From: Desertivibrio insolitus
GTDB lineage: Bacteria; Actinomycetota; Actinomycetes; Actinomycetales; Microbacteriaceae
Reading direction: 5' to 3'
DNA: 64,000 nt
Assembly: GCF_017355965.1 (NCBI RefSeq)
Contig: NZ_JAFIQW010000001.1
Location: forward strand, 496,001 to 560,000
This document shows positions 49,298 to 58,069 of this stretch, piece by piece. The notes beneath the pieces are model-generated. The model was given only the letters and a program-made list of their open reading frames with translations. It was not told the origin of the DNA and made no database searches. Each line of letters begins with the position of its first letter. The stretch's first letter is position 1. The position numbers and the translations under genes were made by a program.

Positions 49298-50412
49298 GCG
49301 TGCTCCTTGATCGGGATGCCGATGACGGCGGAGGTGCCGCTCGTAGTGGACGGGGCGAAGCGGATGCCGAGGCCGAGCGCGGGTCCGCCGCTCACCCAGC
49401 CGTCGGAGAACTCGAGCCCCGTCGGCTCGGCGAGGGCGCCGAGTTGACCGAAGCCGGCGTCCTCGACGTCCTCGACCCACGTCGTCTCGGGGAGGGTGAA
49501 CGCGACCTGTGCCGAGAGCTCCGGCAGCAGGTGCGGCGCGAGCGTCGCGCCGCGTTCCCGGGCTAGCTCGGCGATGGCGAGGAACGGGGTCAGCCCGCCC
49601 ACACGCACGATGTTGGGTTGCACGACGTCGACGGCGCCGGCGTCGAGCCAGTCGCGGAACCGGTGGACCGTGTGCAGGTTCTCCCCCGCCGCGATCGGCA
49701 CGTCGATGCGCTTCCGCAGTTCGCGGTGGCTCGCGAGGTCGTCGGCGCGCAGGGGCTCCTCGAGCCAGCTCACCCCGAGTTCGCCGAGGGCTTGCCCGGC
49801 TGTCGTCGCGTGATCGAGGCCCCAGCGCTGGTTCGCGTCGACCATGACCTCGCGGTCGGGGCCGAGCACCTCCTTGACCGCGCGCACGCGGTCGAGGTCC
49901 TCGGCGAGGTCGGGCTTGCCGACCTTCATCTTGACCGCCCGGTGGCCGGCCGCGACCCAGCGCTCCGCCTGGGCGACGAGCTCCTCGAGCGAGTAGTGCA
50001 GATTCACCCCGCTGCCGTAGACGGGCTGCCGCTCGTGCCGGCGTCCGAGCAGGTCGATCACGGAGCGACCCTCGCGCCGGGCGGCGAGGTCCCAGAGCGC
50101 CAGGTCGAGCCCGGCGAGCGCGATCGTCGTGACGCCGCCGCCGCCGGCCTCGTGGATCCGTTCCCAGACCGACTGCCAGATCTCCGGCGTCGCGGGCTTG
50201 CCGAGCGCGAAGGGCACGATGTCATCCTCGAGCAGCGCGTGCACGGCCCGGCCGCCGATCGTGGGCGTCCAACTGAAGCCGTGGCCCTCGACGCCCGCGT
50301 CATCCGTCACCTGCACGGCGACGACGCTGAGCTCGCGCACGTCCGCGCCCCACGGGCGGGTGAGGGCGATGCGGGTCGGTCGCAGTTCGACCGACGCGAT
50401 GACGGATGTCAC
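49294..50412 (-). CDS. Enolase-superfamily sugar acid dehydratase (mandelate racemase group)
   Basis: 372 residues with N-terminal capping domain and (beta/alpha)7-beta barrel. KxK motif (VKMKVG), metal ligands Asp in VDANQRW, Glu in WLEEPL and Glu in AAGENLH, and a His in APHLLPE. The partner Asp of the usual His-Asp dyad appears to be Asn (QPNIVRVGG). It should dehydrate an aldonate or aldarate to a 2-keto-3-deoxy (or 5-keto-4-deoxy) acid that feeds the next enzyme. The exact substrate cannot be deduced. Coupled on both sides by four-base overlaps. Confidence 0.88.
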   Translation of the reverse strand: MTSVIASVELRPTRIALTRPWGADVRELSVVAVQVTDDAGVEGHGFSWTPTIGGRAVHALLEDDIVPFALGKPATPEIWQSVWERIHEAGGGGVTTIALAGLDLALWDLAARREGRSVIDLLGRRHERQPVYGSGVNLHYSLEELVAQAERWVAAGHRAVKMKVGKPDLAEDLDRVRAVKEVLGPDREVMVDANQRWGLDHATTAGQALGELGVSWLEEPLRADDLASHRELRKRIDVPIAAGENLHTVHRFRDWLDAGAVDVVQPNIVRVGGLTPFLAIAELARERGATLAPHLLPELSAQVAFTLPETTWVEDVEDAGFGQLGALAEPTGLEFSDGWVSGGPALGLGIRFAPSTTSGTSAVIGIPIKEHA

Positions 50413-51323
50413 GGCAGCAGCGCCCGCCCCTGCTCGAGCAGGTCGCCGAGGCGCGCGAGCTGACGCTCGTCGGGGTCGACGAGCGGCGCGCGCACGGCGC
50501 CGACCTCGAGCCCGGAGAGCCGGATGCCCGCCTTGATGAGGGAGACGGCGAACCCCGGCGTCTCGTCGCGCTGGCGCACGAGCGGGGCGTAGAAGCCGTC
50601 GAGCAGGCGGCGCTGCGCCGAAACGTCGCCCGCGCGGTAGGCGCGGTAGAACGCGGTCGCGATGTCGGGCGCCATCGCGAAGACGGCCGACGAATAGAGA
50701 GGGACCCCGATCGCGGCGTAGGCGGCCTGACTGAGCTCGGCGGTGAGCAGCCCGTTGAAGAACAGGATGTCTCCGCGCCCGCTGCGCTCGGCGGCGAGCA
50801 CGAACTCCTGGGCGAGGGCGACGTCGCCCACGCCGTCCTTGATGCCGACGACCCGCTCGCGCTCGAGCAGCCGCACGACGGAGTCGGTGGTGAACTTCGC
50901 GGTGCCCCGGTGGTAGACAATGACGGGCAGGTCACTCGCGGCGATGATGGCGTCGACGTAGGCGACGAGCCCCGCCTGCGGGCCCTGCACGAGGTAGGGC
51001 GGCATGACCAGCAGCGCCTCGGCACCGGCATCCGCGGCGAGCCGTGCGCAGGAGCGGGCGTGGCCGAGCGGTCCGCCGACGCCGGCGACGACCGGCACGC
51101 GCCCGGCGGTGGCGGTGACGGCCGTTCGGACGGCGAGCTCGTACTCCTCGAGCGCGAGCGCGTGGTACTCGCCCGTGCCGCACGCGGCGAACACCGCGCC
51201 CGGCCCGGCGTCCACCCCTCGGGCGATGTGCTGCTCGAGCACCTCGAGGTCGATGCGGTCGTCGGCGTCGAACGCGGTGACGGGGAAGAACAGCACCCCG
51301 TCGGCGAATCGGAGGTCAGGCAC
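50409..51323 (-). CDS. DHDPS-family 5-dehydro-4-deoxyglucarate dehydratase type
   Basis: 304 residues. Class I TIM-barrel of the dihydrodipicolinate synthase family. Schiff-base Lys162 in VGIKDGVGD and Tyr137 in VIVYHRGTAKF. The start LRFADGVLFFPVTAF and the ACGTGEYHAL motif, in place of the TGE(S/F) of lysine enzymes, match KDG dehydratase (decarboxylating), which converts 5-dehydro-4-deoxyglucarate to 2-oxoglutarate semialdehyde. The downstream ALDH fits as the next step. Coupled to the enolase-superfamily gene by an ATGA-type overlap. Confidence 0.9.
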   Translation of the reverse strand: MPDLRFADGVLFFPVTAFDADDRIDLEVLEQHIARGVDAGPGAVFAACGTGEYHALALEEYELAVRTAVTATAGRVPVVAGVGGPLGHARSCARLAADAGAEALLVMPPYLVQGPQAGLVAYVDAIIAASDLPVIVYHRGTAKFTTDSVVRLLERERVVGIKDGVGDVALAQEFVLAAERSGRGDILFFNGLLTAELSQAAYAAIGVPLYSSAVFAMAPDIATAFYRAYRAGDVSAQRRLLDGFYAPLVRQRDETPGFAVSLIKAGIRLSGLEVGAVRAPLVDPDERQLARLGDLLEQGRALLP

Positions 51324-51356
51324 TGGTCATCTCCCGGGGAGTCGTGGTGGGCATCC

Positions 51357-52712
51357 TCATCGGGCGCCCTCGAGCAGCACCTCGGCGGCCGGTCCGAGCC
51401 CGAGCTCGTCGGTGCGGATCGGCCGCCCCTCCTCGAGGGAGCGGTTGCCGGCGAGGCCGACCGAGATCGAGCGGACGCCGTCGGTCCAGGACGCCGCGCG
51501 CGCGAGCTCGTCCTCGCCGCCGCCGACGAACACGTCGCGCAGGAGCTGGGCGTCGCCACCGCCGTGGCCACCGGTGCCGGCCGGGATCTCCACCTCGCGG
51601 GCCGGCTCGAAGTGCCGCTGCACGACGAGCTTCTCGCTGACGGGTCGGCCGCTCTCGTCGACGACACCCTCGGGGCGCGCGCTCGGGTCGACGATCGTCT
51701 TGCCGTCGGAGTCGAGCAGCACGGCGCCCCGCTCGATGACGGTCAGCTCGGCGCGACCCGCGGTGCCGTTGACGGCGACCGTGTAGCCCTCCCAGGGTGA
51801 GTGCGCGTTGAGCGAGTAGGTCATTGTGGCGCCCGAGAGGTAGTCGACGATGAGAGCGAGGTTGTCCTCGATCGTGATGCCCGGATCGAACACGTCGCGG
51901 TCGCGCAGATACCCGTCGTGGCGCTCCTGCTCGTAGTAGAGGCCGCGCAGCTGCTCGTCCGCGCGCAGGTCGAGGCTGAAGGCATCGCGCAGCGGCGAGT
52001 CGCTCGACCCGCGCTCCGGTCGCTCGCCGAGGCCGCGCTTCTCCGCGTTTTCGGCGCCGTAGAAGCGCAGCCCGCCGCTCGCGTACACCCGCGTCGGGGC
52101 GTCGCGCAGCCACCAGTTGACGAGGTCGAAGTGGTGCGAGGACTTGTGAATCAGCAGCCCGCCGGAGTTCGCCTTGTCGCGGTGCCAGCGGCGGAAGTAG
52201 TCGGCGCCGTGGGCGGTGTCGAGCACCCACTCGAAGTGCACCGAGGTCACTTCGCCGATCTCGCCCGACTGCAGCACCCGTCGCAGCGCGGAGTTGCGCG
52301 GCGAGTAGCGGTAGTTGAAGGTCACCGTCACCGAGCGGCCGCTCGCCTGGGCCGCCTCGGAGATGCGGCGGATGCCCTCCTCGGTGGTGGTGAGCGGCTT
52401 CTCGACGATCGCGTCGGCCCCGGCCTCGAGCGCGGCGACGGCGAGGTCGGCGTGCGTGAAGTCGGGCGTCGTGACGATCACGCGGTCGATGCGGTGCTCG
52501 CGCACGATCTCACGGAGCGCATCGGACTCGAAGCGCACCGGGGTGCCGAGCGCGGTGCCGCGGAAGCGCTCCTCGTACCAGTCGAGCCGGCCCGGGTTGG
52601 TGTCGCTCCAGGCGACGAGCTCGGCGACATCCGAGTGCTCGTCCGCCATCGCGCCGAGGTACATCTGGGCGCGGGAGCCGGTGCCGACCAGGGCGTAGCG
52701 GGTGCGGGACAC
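51357..52712 (-). CDS. Gfo/Idh/MocA-family oxidoreductase
   Basis: 451 residues. NAD(P)-binding Rossmann domain with GTGSRAQMYLG at the start and EKPLTTTEEG carrying the conserved Lys. C-terminal alpha/beta domain with IHKSSHHFDLVNWWL and a conserved GGHGGGDAQLL motif typical of a large actinobacterial subgroup of about 450 residues. First gene of the operon; it probably oxidises a sugar or uronate to the acid handled by the following dehydratases. It is downstream of a perfect LacI operator. Not adjacent to the apiose-type locus. Confidence 0.9.
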   Translation of the reverse strand: MSRTRYALVGTGSRAQMYLGAMADEHSDVAELVAWSDTNPGRLDWYEERFRGTALGTPVRFESDALREIVREHRIDRVIVTTPDFTHADLAVAALEAGADAIVEKPLTTTEEGIRRISEAAQASGRSVTVTFNYRYSPRNSALRRVLQSGEIGEVTSVHFEWVLDTAHGADYFRRWHRDKANSGGLLIHKSSHHFDLVNWWLRDAPTRVYASGGLRFYGAENAEKRGLGERPERGSSDSPLRDAFSLDLRADEQLRGLYYEQERHDGYLRDRDVFDPGITIEDNLALIVDYLSGATMTYSLNAHSPWEGYTVAVNGTAGRAELTVIERGAVLLDSDGKTIVDPSARPEGVVDESGRPVSEKLVVQRHFEPAREVEIPAGTGGHGGGDAQLLRDVFVGGGEDELARAASWTDGVRSISVGLAGNRSLEEGRPIRTDELGLGPAAEVLLEGAR

Positions 52713-52754
52713 GAAAGCTCCTTCGCTTGAGACGGGCGTCGAACGAGAGCGATA

Positions 52755-52768
52755 GGAAAGCGCTTTCT
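52755..52768. promoter_or_regulatory. LacI-family operator, perfect palindrome
   Basis: GAAAGCGCTTTC (52756-52767) is a perfect 12-base palindrome centred on CG, in the gap between the divergent Gfo/Idh operon and LacI gene. A related site occurs at 54988-55001. Confidence 0.8.
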
Positions 52769-52861
52769 CGTACTCGCACGATTATTGCCCGGCGGCAGGA
52801 AGGCGTCAAACCTCGCGTGAGGCGGGGCCGATAGGGTGACTGCCGGCAGGAGGGACCGCAG

Positions 52862-53872
52862 GTGGCACGACGATCCGGCGCCGCCACCATCGCAGAGGTG
52901 GCGAAGGCCGCGGGGGTCTCCCCCGCCACGGTCTCGCGCGTCATGAACGATCGCTTCGTCGGCGATCCCGCGGTCGCCGAGCGGGTGCGCGCCGTCGCCG
53001 CCGATCTCAGCTACTCGCCCAGCCACTTCGCGCGCAGCCTCGCCCTCGGGCAGACGAAGGCGATCGCGTTCATCGTTCCCGATCTCGCCAACCCGGCTTT
53101 CCAGGCCGTGCTGTCGGGCCTCAGCAAAGCAGCAGGCCGCGACGGCTACCGCGTCCTGGTCGCTGATTCGAGCGAGAACCCGGACGAGGAACCTCTGCTC
53201 GCTCGAGAGGTGCGACGCCGCTGCGATGCGATCGTGCTCTGCGCTCCTCGGATGTCAGACGAGGAACTCTCGGAGATCGCAGGCTCCCTCGAGCCGCTCG
53301 TGCTGATCAACCGCACGGGCTCGGGCGATGCCGTGCCCTCGCTCGCGATCGATTACCGCGCCGGCATCCGGAGTCTCGCCGAGCACCTGCACTCCCTCGG
53401 ACACCGGCACCTCGTCTACGTCGAGGGGCCGGAGCGCAGTGTGTCGAACCGGTACCGGCGAGACGGACTCGAGGAGTTCGAGCGCGACACCCCCGGCGCG
53501 CGCGTCACCCGCGTCGCCGGCGGGGCGACGACGGACGACGGAATCGCGGCCGCCCCGCGCGTGCGAGAGACGGGTGCGACCGCGGCCCTGGCCTTCAACG
53601 ATCTCGTCGCCATCGGCTTGCTGAACGGTCTCGTCGACCTCGGCGTGGAGGTGCCGGCCGAGATCTCGGTCACCGGCTTCGACGACATCCCCTTCGCCCG
53701 CTTCACGACTCCCCCGCTGACCACCGCATCCGTGCCTCACCCCGAACTCGGTACACAGGCCTGGCAGCGGCTGCTCGCCGTCATTCGCGGCGAGGACCCG
53801 GAGCCCGACCTCGTACTCCAGCCTCACGTGGAGATCCGTTCGTCGACCGCCCGACCCGAGCACTCGGCTTGA
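52862..53872 (+). CDS. LacI-family regulator of the sugar-acid operon
   Basis: 336 residues, GTG start with GGAGGG about eight bases upstream. Helix-turn-helix TIAEVAKAAGVSPATVSRVMN at residues 9-29; effector core with AFIVPDLANPAFQAV and ISVTGFDDIPFARFTTPPLTT. Divergent from the Gfo/Idh operon with one palindromic operator between, so it most likely represses that operon and itself. A second similar operator suggests the M24-like gene downstream is in the same regulon. Effector unknown. Confidence 0.9.
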   Translation: MARRSGAATIAEVAKAAGVSPATVSRVMNDRFVGDPAVAERVRAVAADLSYSPSHFARSLALGQTKAIAFIVPDLANPAFQAVLSGLSKAAGRDGYRVLVADSSENPDEEPLLAREVRRRCDAIVLCAPRMSDEELSEIAGSLEPLVLINRTGSGDAVPSLAIDYRAGIRSLAEHLHSLGHRHLVYVEGPERSVSNRYRRDGLEEFERDTPGARVTRVAGGATTDDGIAAAPRVRETGATAALAFNDLVAIGLLNGLVDLGVEVPAEISVTGFDDIPFARFTTPPLTTASVPHPELGTQAWQRLLAVIRGEDPEPDLVLQPHVEIRSSTARPEHSA

Positions 53873-53881
53873 CGGCCCGCC

Positions 53882-54961
53882 TCATCCGGCGGAACGGTCG
53901 AGGGCGACGGGCCGCGCGCGCCCTCTGTGCTGCACGGTCGGCCAGCGCGGGTCGACGGTGAGCACCTCCACGTCGTCGCCCGTGACGAGCACTGTGTCCT
54001 CCACCTTCGTGCCGGGCGCCGAGGGGTTCCACGCGAAGGCCTGGCGCTCGACGATGAGTTCCCTGGCCGCCGGCGTCGCTCTCGGATCGCGACCGAAGTA
54101 GCCGGCCGGGCCGCCCTGGTGGTGGCGCTCCCACTCGTCCTCCGCGAAGCCGAAACGGGGATAAGCGGCCCGCAAGGCGTCGAACGGCACGTCGAGCCTC
54201 AGCCCCGGACGGGTCGCATCGAACGCCGCCGCCTCGACGTTGAGAATCGCGCGCTCAGCCGTGAGCTCGTTCTGCGAGGGGCGTTCGAACGTGACCCAAC
54301 GCGTGATGTTGGCGATCATCCCGTGCCTCCGCGCGCACACGACGACCATCGCTCGCCGACCGAGCGGCGCCGAGGTCGGCAACGGATGACGGTACCCCAG
54401 TCGGTCGGCGCCGGAGACGAGCACCACGAGCGGATCCGCACCCGCGGCGACCACGCGCCCGGCCAGCACCGACGCGAGCGCCCGCTCCGTCTGCGCCGGC
54501 GACGCCTCCAGCAGGACGTCGGTCACGAGCGCGGCGACCTCGCGGCAGAGCGTGCGGTAGCGCGCGAGCTCGAGCGGCAGCAGCGAGGCGCGCGCACCCC
54601 GGAGTTCCTGCACGACGTCGGCCTCCGCGAGATCACCCGACCGCCCAGCCGCATCGGAAAGCGGCACGTGCCACGGCACCCGCTGCACGTCGAGCCCGTC
54701 GGGCAGCTCCTCCGCGAGCATCCGGTCGGCCTCGTTCTCGTAGCAGTAGACCGTCTCCTCCTCCGGTGAGACGGCCACCGCCAGCACGGGCGCACCGTTC
54801 AGCGACACGGAGACGCGGGCGCCATCGAGAAACCAGGCGAGCATCTCGGCCGAGGACAGCACCAGCCGCTTTCGATCGGAGCGTGCCGCCAGCACGGCGC
54901 GTAGGCGCTCGAGCTTCCGGGGCCGATCGGTCGGCAAGGACGTTCGCTCGCCCGATGACAT
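53882..54961 (-). CDS. M24 (pita-bread fold) peptidase-like protein without the canonical metal ligands
   Basis: 359 residues. N-terminal creatinase/prolidase-like domain (RLVLSSAEMLAWFLDGARVSV) and C-terminal pita-bread-like domain. The canonical metal ligands are not evident: the strand that should hold the Asp pair reads MVVVCARRHGMIANITR, while HHQGGPAGY and VEDTVLVT resemble the later His and Glu motifs. It may be a non-metal hydrolase, like creatinase, or a binding protein. Convergent with the LacI gene and preceded by a LacI-type operator, so it is linked to sugar-acid use. M24-like genes do recur in such loci, with unknown role. Confidence 0.75.
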   Translation of the reverse strand: MSSGERTSLPTDRPRKLERLRAVLAARSDRKRLVLSSAEMLAWFLDGARVSVSLNGAPVLAVAVSPEEETVYCYENEADRMLAEELPDGLDVQRVPWHVPLSDAAGRSGDLAEADVVQELRGARASLLPLELARYRTLCREVAALVTDVLLEASPAQTERALASVLAGRVVAAGADPLVVLVSGADRLGYRHPLPTSAPLGRRAMVVVCARRHGMIANITRWVTFERPSQNELTAERAILNVEAAAFDATRPGLRLDVPFDALRAAYPRFGFAEDEWERHHQGGPAGYFGRDPRATPAARELIVERQAFAWNPSAPGTKVEDTVLVTGDDVEVLTVDPRWPTVQHRGRARPVALDRSAG

Positions 54962-54987
54962 GGCGGCACTCCTGTTCCGCGGTGATG

Positions 54988-55001
54988 AGAAACCGCTTTC
55001 T
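54988..55001. promoter_or_regulatory. LacI-family operator upstream of the M24-like gene
   Basis: AGAAACCGCTTTCT resembles the palindrome at 52756-52767 with one arm changed. It is 27 bases upstream of the gene start. Confidence 0.6.
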
Positions 55002-55069
55002 GCTGCAGCGTAGCGGCCGCCTTCGCAGGGTCAGCGCTCACATCGGGATAGTCGTGGCCGCTGGTCAAA

Positions 55070-55912
55070 TCAGCTGAGCACGTCCTTGGTCGTGAACCGG
55101 CCCACGGCGAGCGCGCCGAACACGACCACCCAGCCGAGCTGCAGCAGTGCGTTGTCCTGGAACCCCGACCAGTCGATCGGTTGCCGGAGCAGGTCGCCGA
55201 AGCCGAACCAGTGGTGGCTGAACATGAACGGGTGCAGCGCCTCGAGCTGAGGCAGCGCGTCGACGATCTGCGCGGCGCCGGCGGCGACGACCGTCGCGGC
55301 CATCGCGCCGATCGGCACGGTGGTCAGCGTCGAGATGAACAGGCCGACGGCGCCGAGCCCGAGCAGCGACAACGTCGAGTACAGCACCAGCAGCAGGGCG
55401 CGGCCGAGGTACTCGCCGGTGCCGATCGTGTCGCCGGAGAGCAGCGTCACCGGACCCACGGGGAACAGCGCGGCCCCGATCGCAGCGCCCGCGACGACGA
55501 TGACGAGCGACGCCGCGAACAGGAAGACGACGATCGAGGCGAACTTCACCGCGAGCAGCCGTAGCCGGCCGACGGGCGCCGCGAGCAGGTAGCGCAGCGT
55601 GCCGAGGTTCGCCTCGCCCGCGATGGAGTCACCCGCGACCACGCCCACGGTCAGGGGCAGGAACAGCGGGATCGATACGACGAGCGCGGTGAACGAGACG
55701 AACAGCCCGTTCTCGGTGATCGACGCGAGGAACGCCGGACCGCGGCCGCTCGGCGGCCCGCCGGTCACCCGCACCGCGACGGCGATGAGGATCGGGATGA
55801 GGGCGAGCGCGGCGAGCATCGCCCACGTGCGGCGGCGGCGGAAGACTAGGGCGAGCTCCGACCCCAGCAGCGCGAACGGGCGGGCGGGGCGCTGCGTCTC
55901 AACCGCGGACAT
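55070..55912 (-). CDS. ABC-2 family transporter permease
   Basis: 280 residues with about six membrane segments. The N-terminus (LLGSELALVFRRRRTWAMLAALALIP) and the segment EANLGTLRYLLAAPVGRLRLLAVK are typical of ABC-2 exporters, the latter being the loop that contacts the ATPase. Overlaps the ATPase gene by 14 bases. Substrate unknown. Confidence 0.88.
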   Translation of the reverse strand: MSAVETQRPARPFALLGSELALVFRRRRTWAMLAALALIPILIAVAVRVTGGPPSGRGPAFLASITENGLFVSFTALVVSIPLFLPLTVGVVAGDSIAGEANLGTLRYLLAAPVGRLRLLAVKFASIVVFLFAASLVIVVAGAAIGAALFPVGPVTLLSGDTIGTGEYLGRALLLVLYSTLSLLGLGAVGLFISTLTTVPIGAMAATVVAAGAAQIVDALPQLEALHPFMFSHHWFGFGDLLRQPIDWSGFQDNALLQLGWVVVFGALAVGRFTTKDVLS

Positions 55913-56831
55913 CGAAGCCCTCCCCCGTCAGCGCGACGAACAGGTCCTCGAGCGTCTGGCCGCTGGCCGACAGCCCCCGCAAGCGCACACCGTCGCCCAC
56001 GAGCGCCGCGGCGACGTCCTCGACCTGGAGGCCGTCACGCAGCTCCCCCTCGAGGTGGTCGCCGCGGTCGACGGGGTCGAGGCCGAGCCGCGCGAAGACG
56101 GCGGCCGCCTCGGAGGCATCCGGTGTCTGCACGGTGATGCGGCGGGTGCCGAGCTGCCGCAACTGGTCGAGGGTGCCCTGGGCGACGAGCCTGCCCGCGC
56201 TCATGATGCCCGCGTGCGTGCAGACCTGCTCGATCTCCGAGAGCAGGTGGCTCGACACGAAGACCGTCGTGCCGTCGGCGGCGAGGGCGCGGATGAGGTT
56301 GCGCACCTCACGCGTGCCCTGCGGGTCGAGGCCGTTCGTCGGCTCGTCGAGGATGAGGAGGTCCCGCGGACGCACGAGTGCCGCGGCGAGGCCGAGGCGC
56401 TGCTTCATGCCGAGGGAGTAGGCGCCCGAGCGCTTCTTCGCAGCGGCCTGCAGCCCGACCCGCTCGAGCGCGCGGTCGACGCGCTGCCGGCGGGTCTTCG
56501 GGTCGCTGCGCGGGTCGGCGGCGTCGAGCCGGTGCAGGCTGTTGCGCCCGCTGAGGAACGGGTACGCGGCCGGACCCTCCACCAGGGCACCGACCCGCGG
56601 CAGCACGGCACCGATTCGGCCGGGCATGGTCTCGCCGAGCAGCCGGATCTCGCCGGCCGACGGTGAGGCGAGGCCGAGGAGCATCCGGATCGTCGTCGTC
56701 TTGCCCGAGCCGTTGGGGCCGAGGAAGCCGAAGACGGCACCGCGCGGCACGTCGAGCGCGAGGTCGTCGACGGCGCGCTGCTGCCCGAAGGTCTTGACGA
56801 GCCCGACCGTCTCGATCGCCCTGTCTGTCAC
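55899..56831 (-). CDS. ABC-2 exporter ATPase
   Basis: 310 residues from GTG 56831; the longer open frame upstream lies inside the next gene. Walker A GPNGSGKT, signature YSLGMKQRLGLA, Walker B LLILDEPTNGLDPQG and switch His in VSSHLLSEIEQ. The C-terminal 80 residues form the usual DUF4162-type extension of drug/bacitracin-type exporters. Works with the adjacent permease. The LolA-like protein gene lies directly upstream, giving a three-gene operon. Confidence 0.92.
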   Translation of the reverse strand: MTDRAIETVGLVKTFGQQRAVDDLALDVPRGAVFGFLGPNGSGKTTTIRMLLGLASPSAGEIRLLGETMPGRIGAVLPRVGALVEGPAAYPFLSGRNSLHRLDAADPRSDPKTRRQRVDRALERVGLQAAAKKRSGAYSLGMKQRLGLAAALVRPRDLLILDEPTNGLDPQGTREVRNLIRALAADGTTVFVSSHLLSEIEQVCTHAGIMSAGRLVAQGTLDQLRQLGTRRITVQTPDASEAAAVFARLGLDPVDRGDHLEGELRDGLQVEDVAAALVGDGVRLRGLSASGQTLEDLFVALTGEGFDVRG

Positions 56832-56865
56832 CGCTCGGCTGTCACCGCTCGACGGATCGGTGCGT

Positions 56866-57918
56866 TCATGAGGCGGCGGCCGCGACGAGGGCGTCGAGCG
56901 GCACGGCGCCGGTGAGCATGCGACCGTCGTCGGTGAGCAGCACGCTGAAGAGCGTGGTCTGCACGCCACGACCGCCCTCGACCGGGGTCGTGAGCTGATC
57001 GAGCAGTTCGGCGGACTCTCCTGTCGCACCCGAGAGCGCGCCGGCGGGAGCGACCGACTCGACGATGATGGTCCAGTCCTCGCCGGTGACGGTCGGTCGC
57101 GGGTAGTCGCCGCGCTCGCGGTCCTCGCCCTCGCTCGGGGTCTTCGTCACGACCTCCGCGCCCGCGGGCGGCGTGAACTCGAACAGCGAGTCATCCGGAG
57201 CGGAGTAGTCGATGGAGGTGAACTCGACCTCGACGGCCGTGACACCGGATGCCTCGACGCTGACCCGCAGCGGCACGCCGGTCTCGGCGTCGACCGCGAT
57301 CGCGACCGAGTCGACGAGGGTGTCGTCGGTCTGCGGGTCGAGCACGAGCAGGTCCGCGTTCCGGCCGGCGACCCGCGTGCCGGAGTCGAGGGTCACGTCG
57401 GTCGAGGGAGTGACGTTGTCGAGGAAGCGCTGGGCGAGCTCCGCGGGGGTCAGCCGTGTGACATCCGTCGGCGGCGTTCCCTCGTGCTCGGGAACCGTGA
57501 CCTGCACGGCGGTGTTCTCGCGCGAGTCCCACGCCCACACCTCGTCGCCGTTGCGGATGACGTCGCGCTCGGCGAGGTCGTCGAGCACCTGCACGCGCTG
57601 CTGCTGCGGTCCGCCGACGAAGACACGGAGCTCGTGGGGCGCCGTGAGCTCGGCGATCGCCTCGGAGGGGTCGTCGATCGCGCCGCGGTACATGCCGTTC
57701 GCGGTGTCGGGGAGCTCTGGCAGGCCGAGGTCGGAACTCTGGGTGACCTCACCGGAGTACTGCGCGTCGGCGCTCGACTCGACGAGCGAGATCAGCTCCT
57801 CGACCGACTCGGCGGTCGGCTGGCTGCTCCCGGCGGCGATCGCGGGCCCGCCGAAGGCGACGGCGGCGACCGCGACGGGCGCCACGATCGCGGGGGTCCA
57901 CTTGGCGAGCTTCTTCAT
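56866..57918 (-). CDS. LolA/RseB-fold exported protein
   Basis: 350 residues. Signal peptide or N-anchor (KLAKWTPAIVAPVAVAAVAFGGPAIAA) followed by a beta-rich domain with the DUF2092/LolA-like pattern: YSGEVTQSSDLG, VWAWDSRENTAVQV, LLVLDPQTDDTLVDSVAIAVD and VEFTSIDYSAPDDSLFEFTPP. Actinobacterial members are usually encoded next to an ABC-2 exporter or sigma-E-like system, as here. It probably binds a lipid-like ligand or senses envelope stress; its precise role is unknown. First gene of the operon. Confidence 0.85.
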   Translation of the reverse strand: MKKLAKWTPAIVAPVAVAAVAFGGPAIAAGSSQPTAESVEELISLVESSADAQYSGEVTQSSDLGLPELPDTANGMYRGAIDDPSEAIAELTAPHELRVFVGGPQQQRVQVLDDLAERDVIRNGDEVWAWDSRENTAVQVTVPEHEGTPPTDVTRLTPAELAQRFLDNVTPSTDVTLDSGTRVAGRNADLLVLDPQTDDTLVDSVAIAVDAETGVPLRVSVEASGVTAVEVEFTSIDYSAPDDSLFEFTPPAGAEVVTKTPSEGEDRERGDYPRPTVTGEDWTIIVESVAPAGALSGATGESAELLDQLTTPVEGGRGVQTTLFSVLLTDDGRMLTGAVPLDALVAAAAS

Positions 57919-58069
57919 CGTGCGACACCTCGACGTGATCGGCGGAGCTTCGGGTTGGGAAGAGGGTACGTCGGGGTGCGGACATGCGGCAGGGCGGGCG
58001 CCTGCGAAAGGAGTGGGAGTCAGTCAGAAAGGGGGAAGCGCGGGACCCTTCTCGACGTTGTAATCCCTG

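Noticed and set aside
51357-52712. Gfo/Idh protein as the missing D-apiose dehydrogenase (ApsD)
   Set aside because: It heads a separate operon with its own LacI regulator and operator, 8 kb beyond the apiose-type locus and across the low-GC islet. It belongs to the 450-residue GGHGGGD subgroup. Not excluded biochemically.
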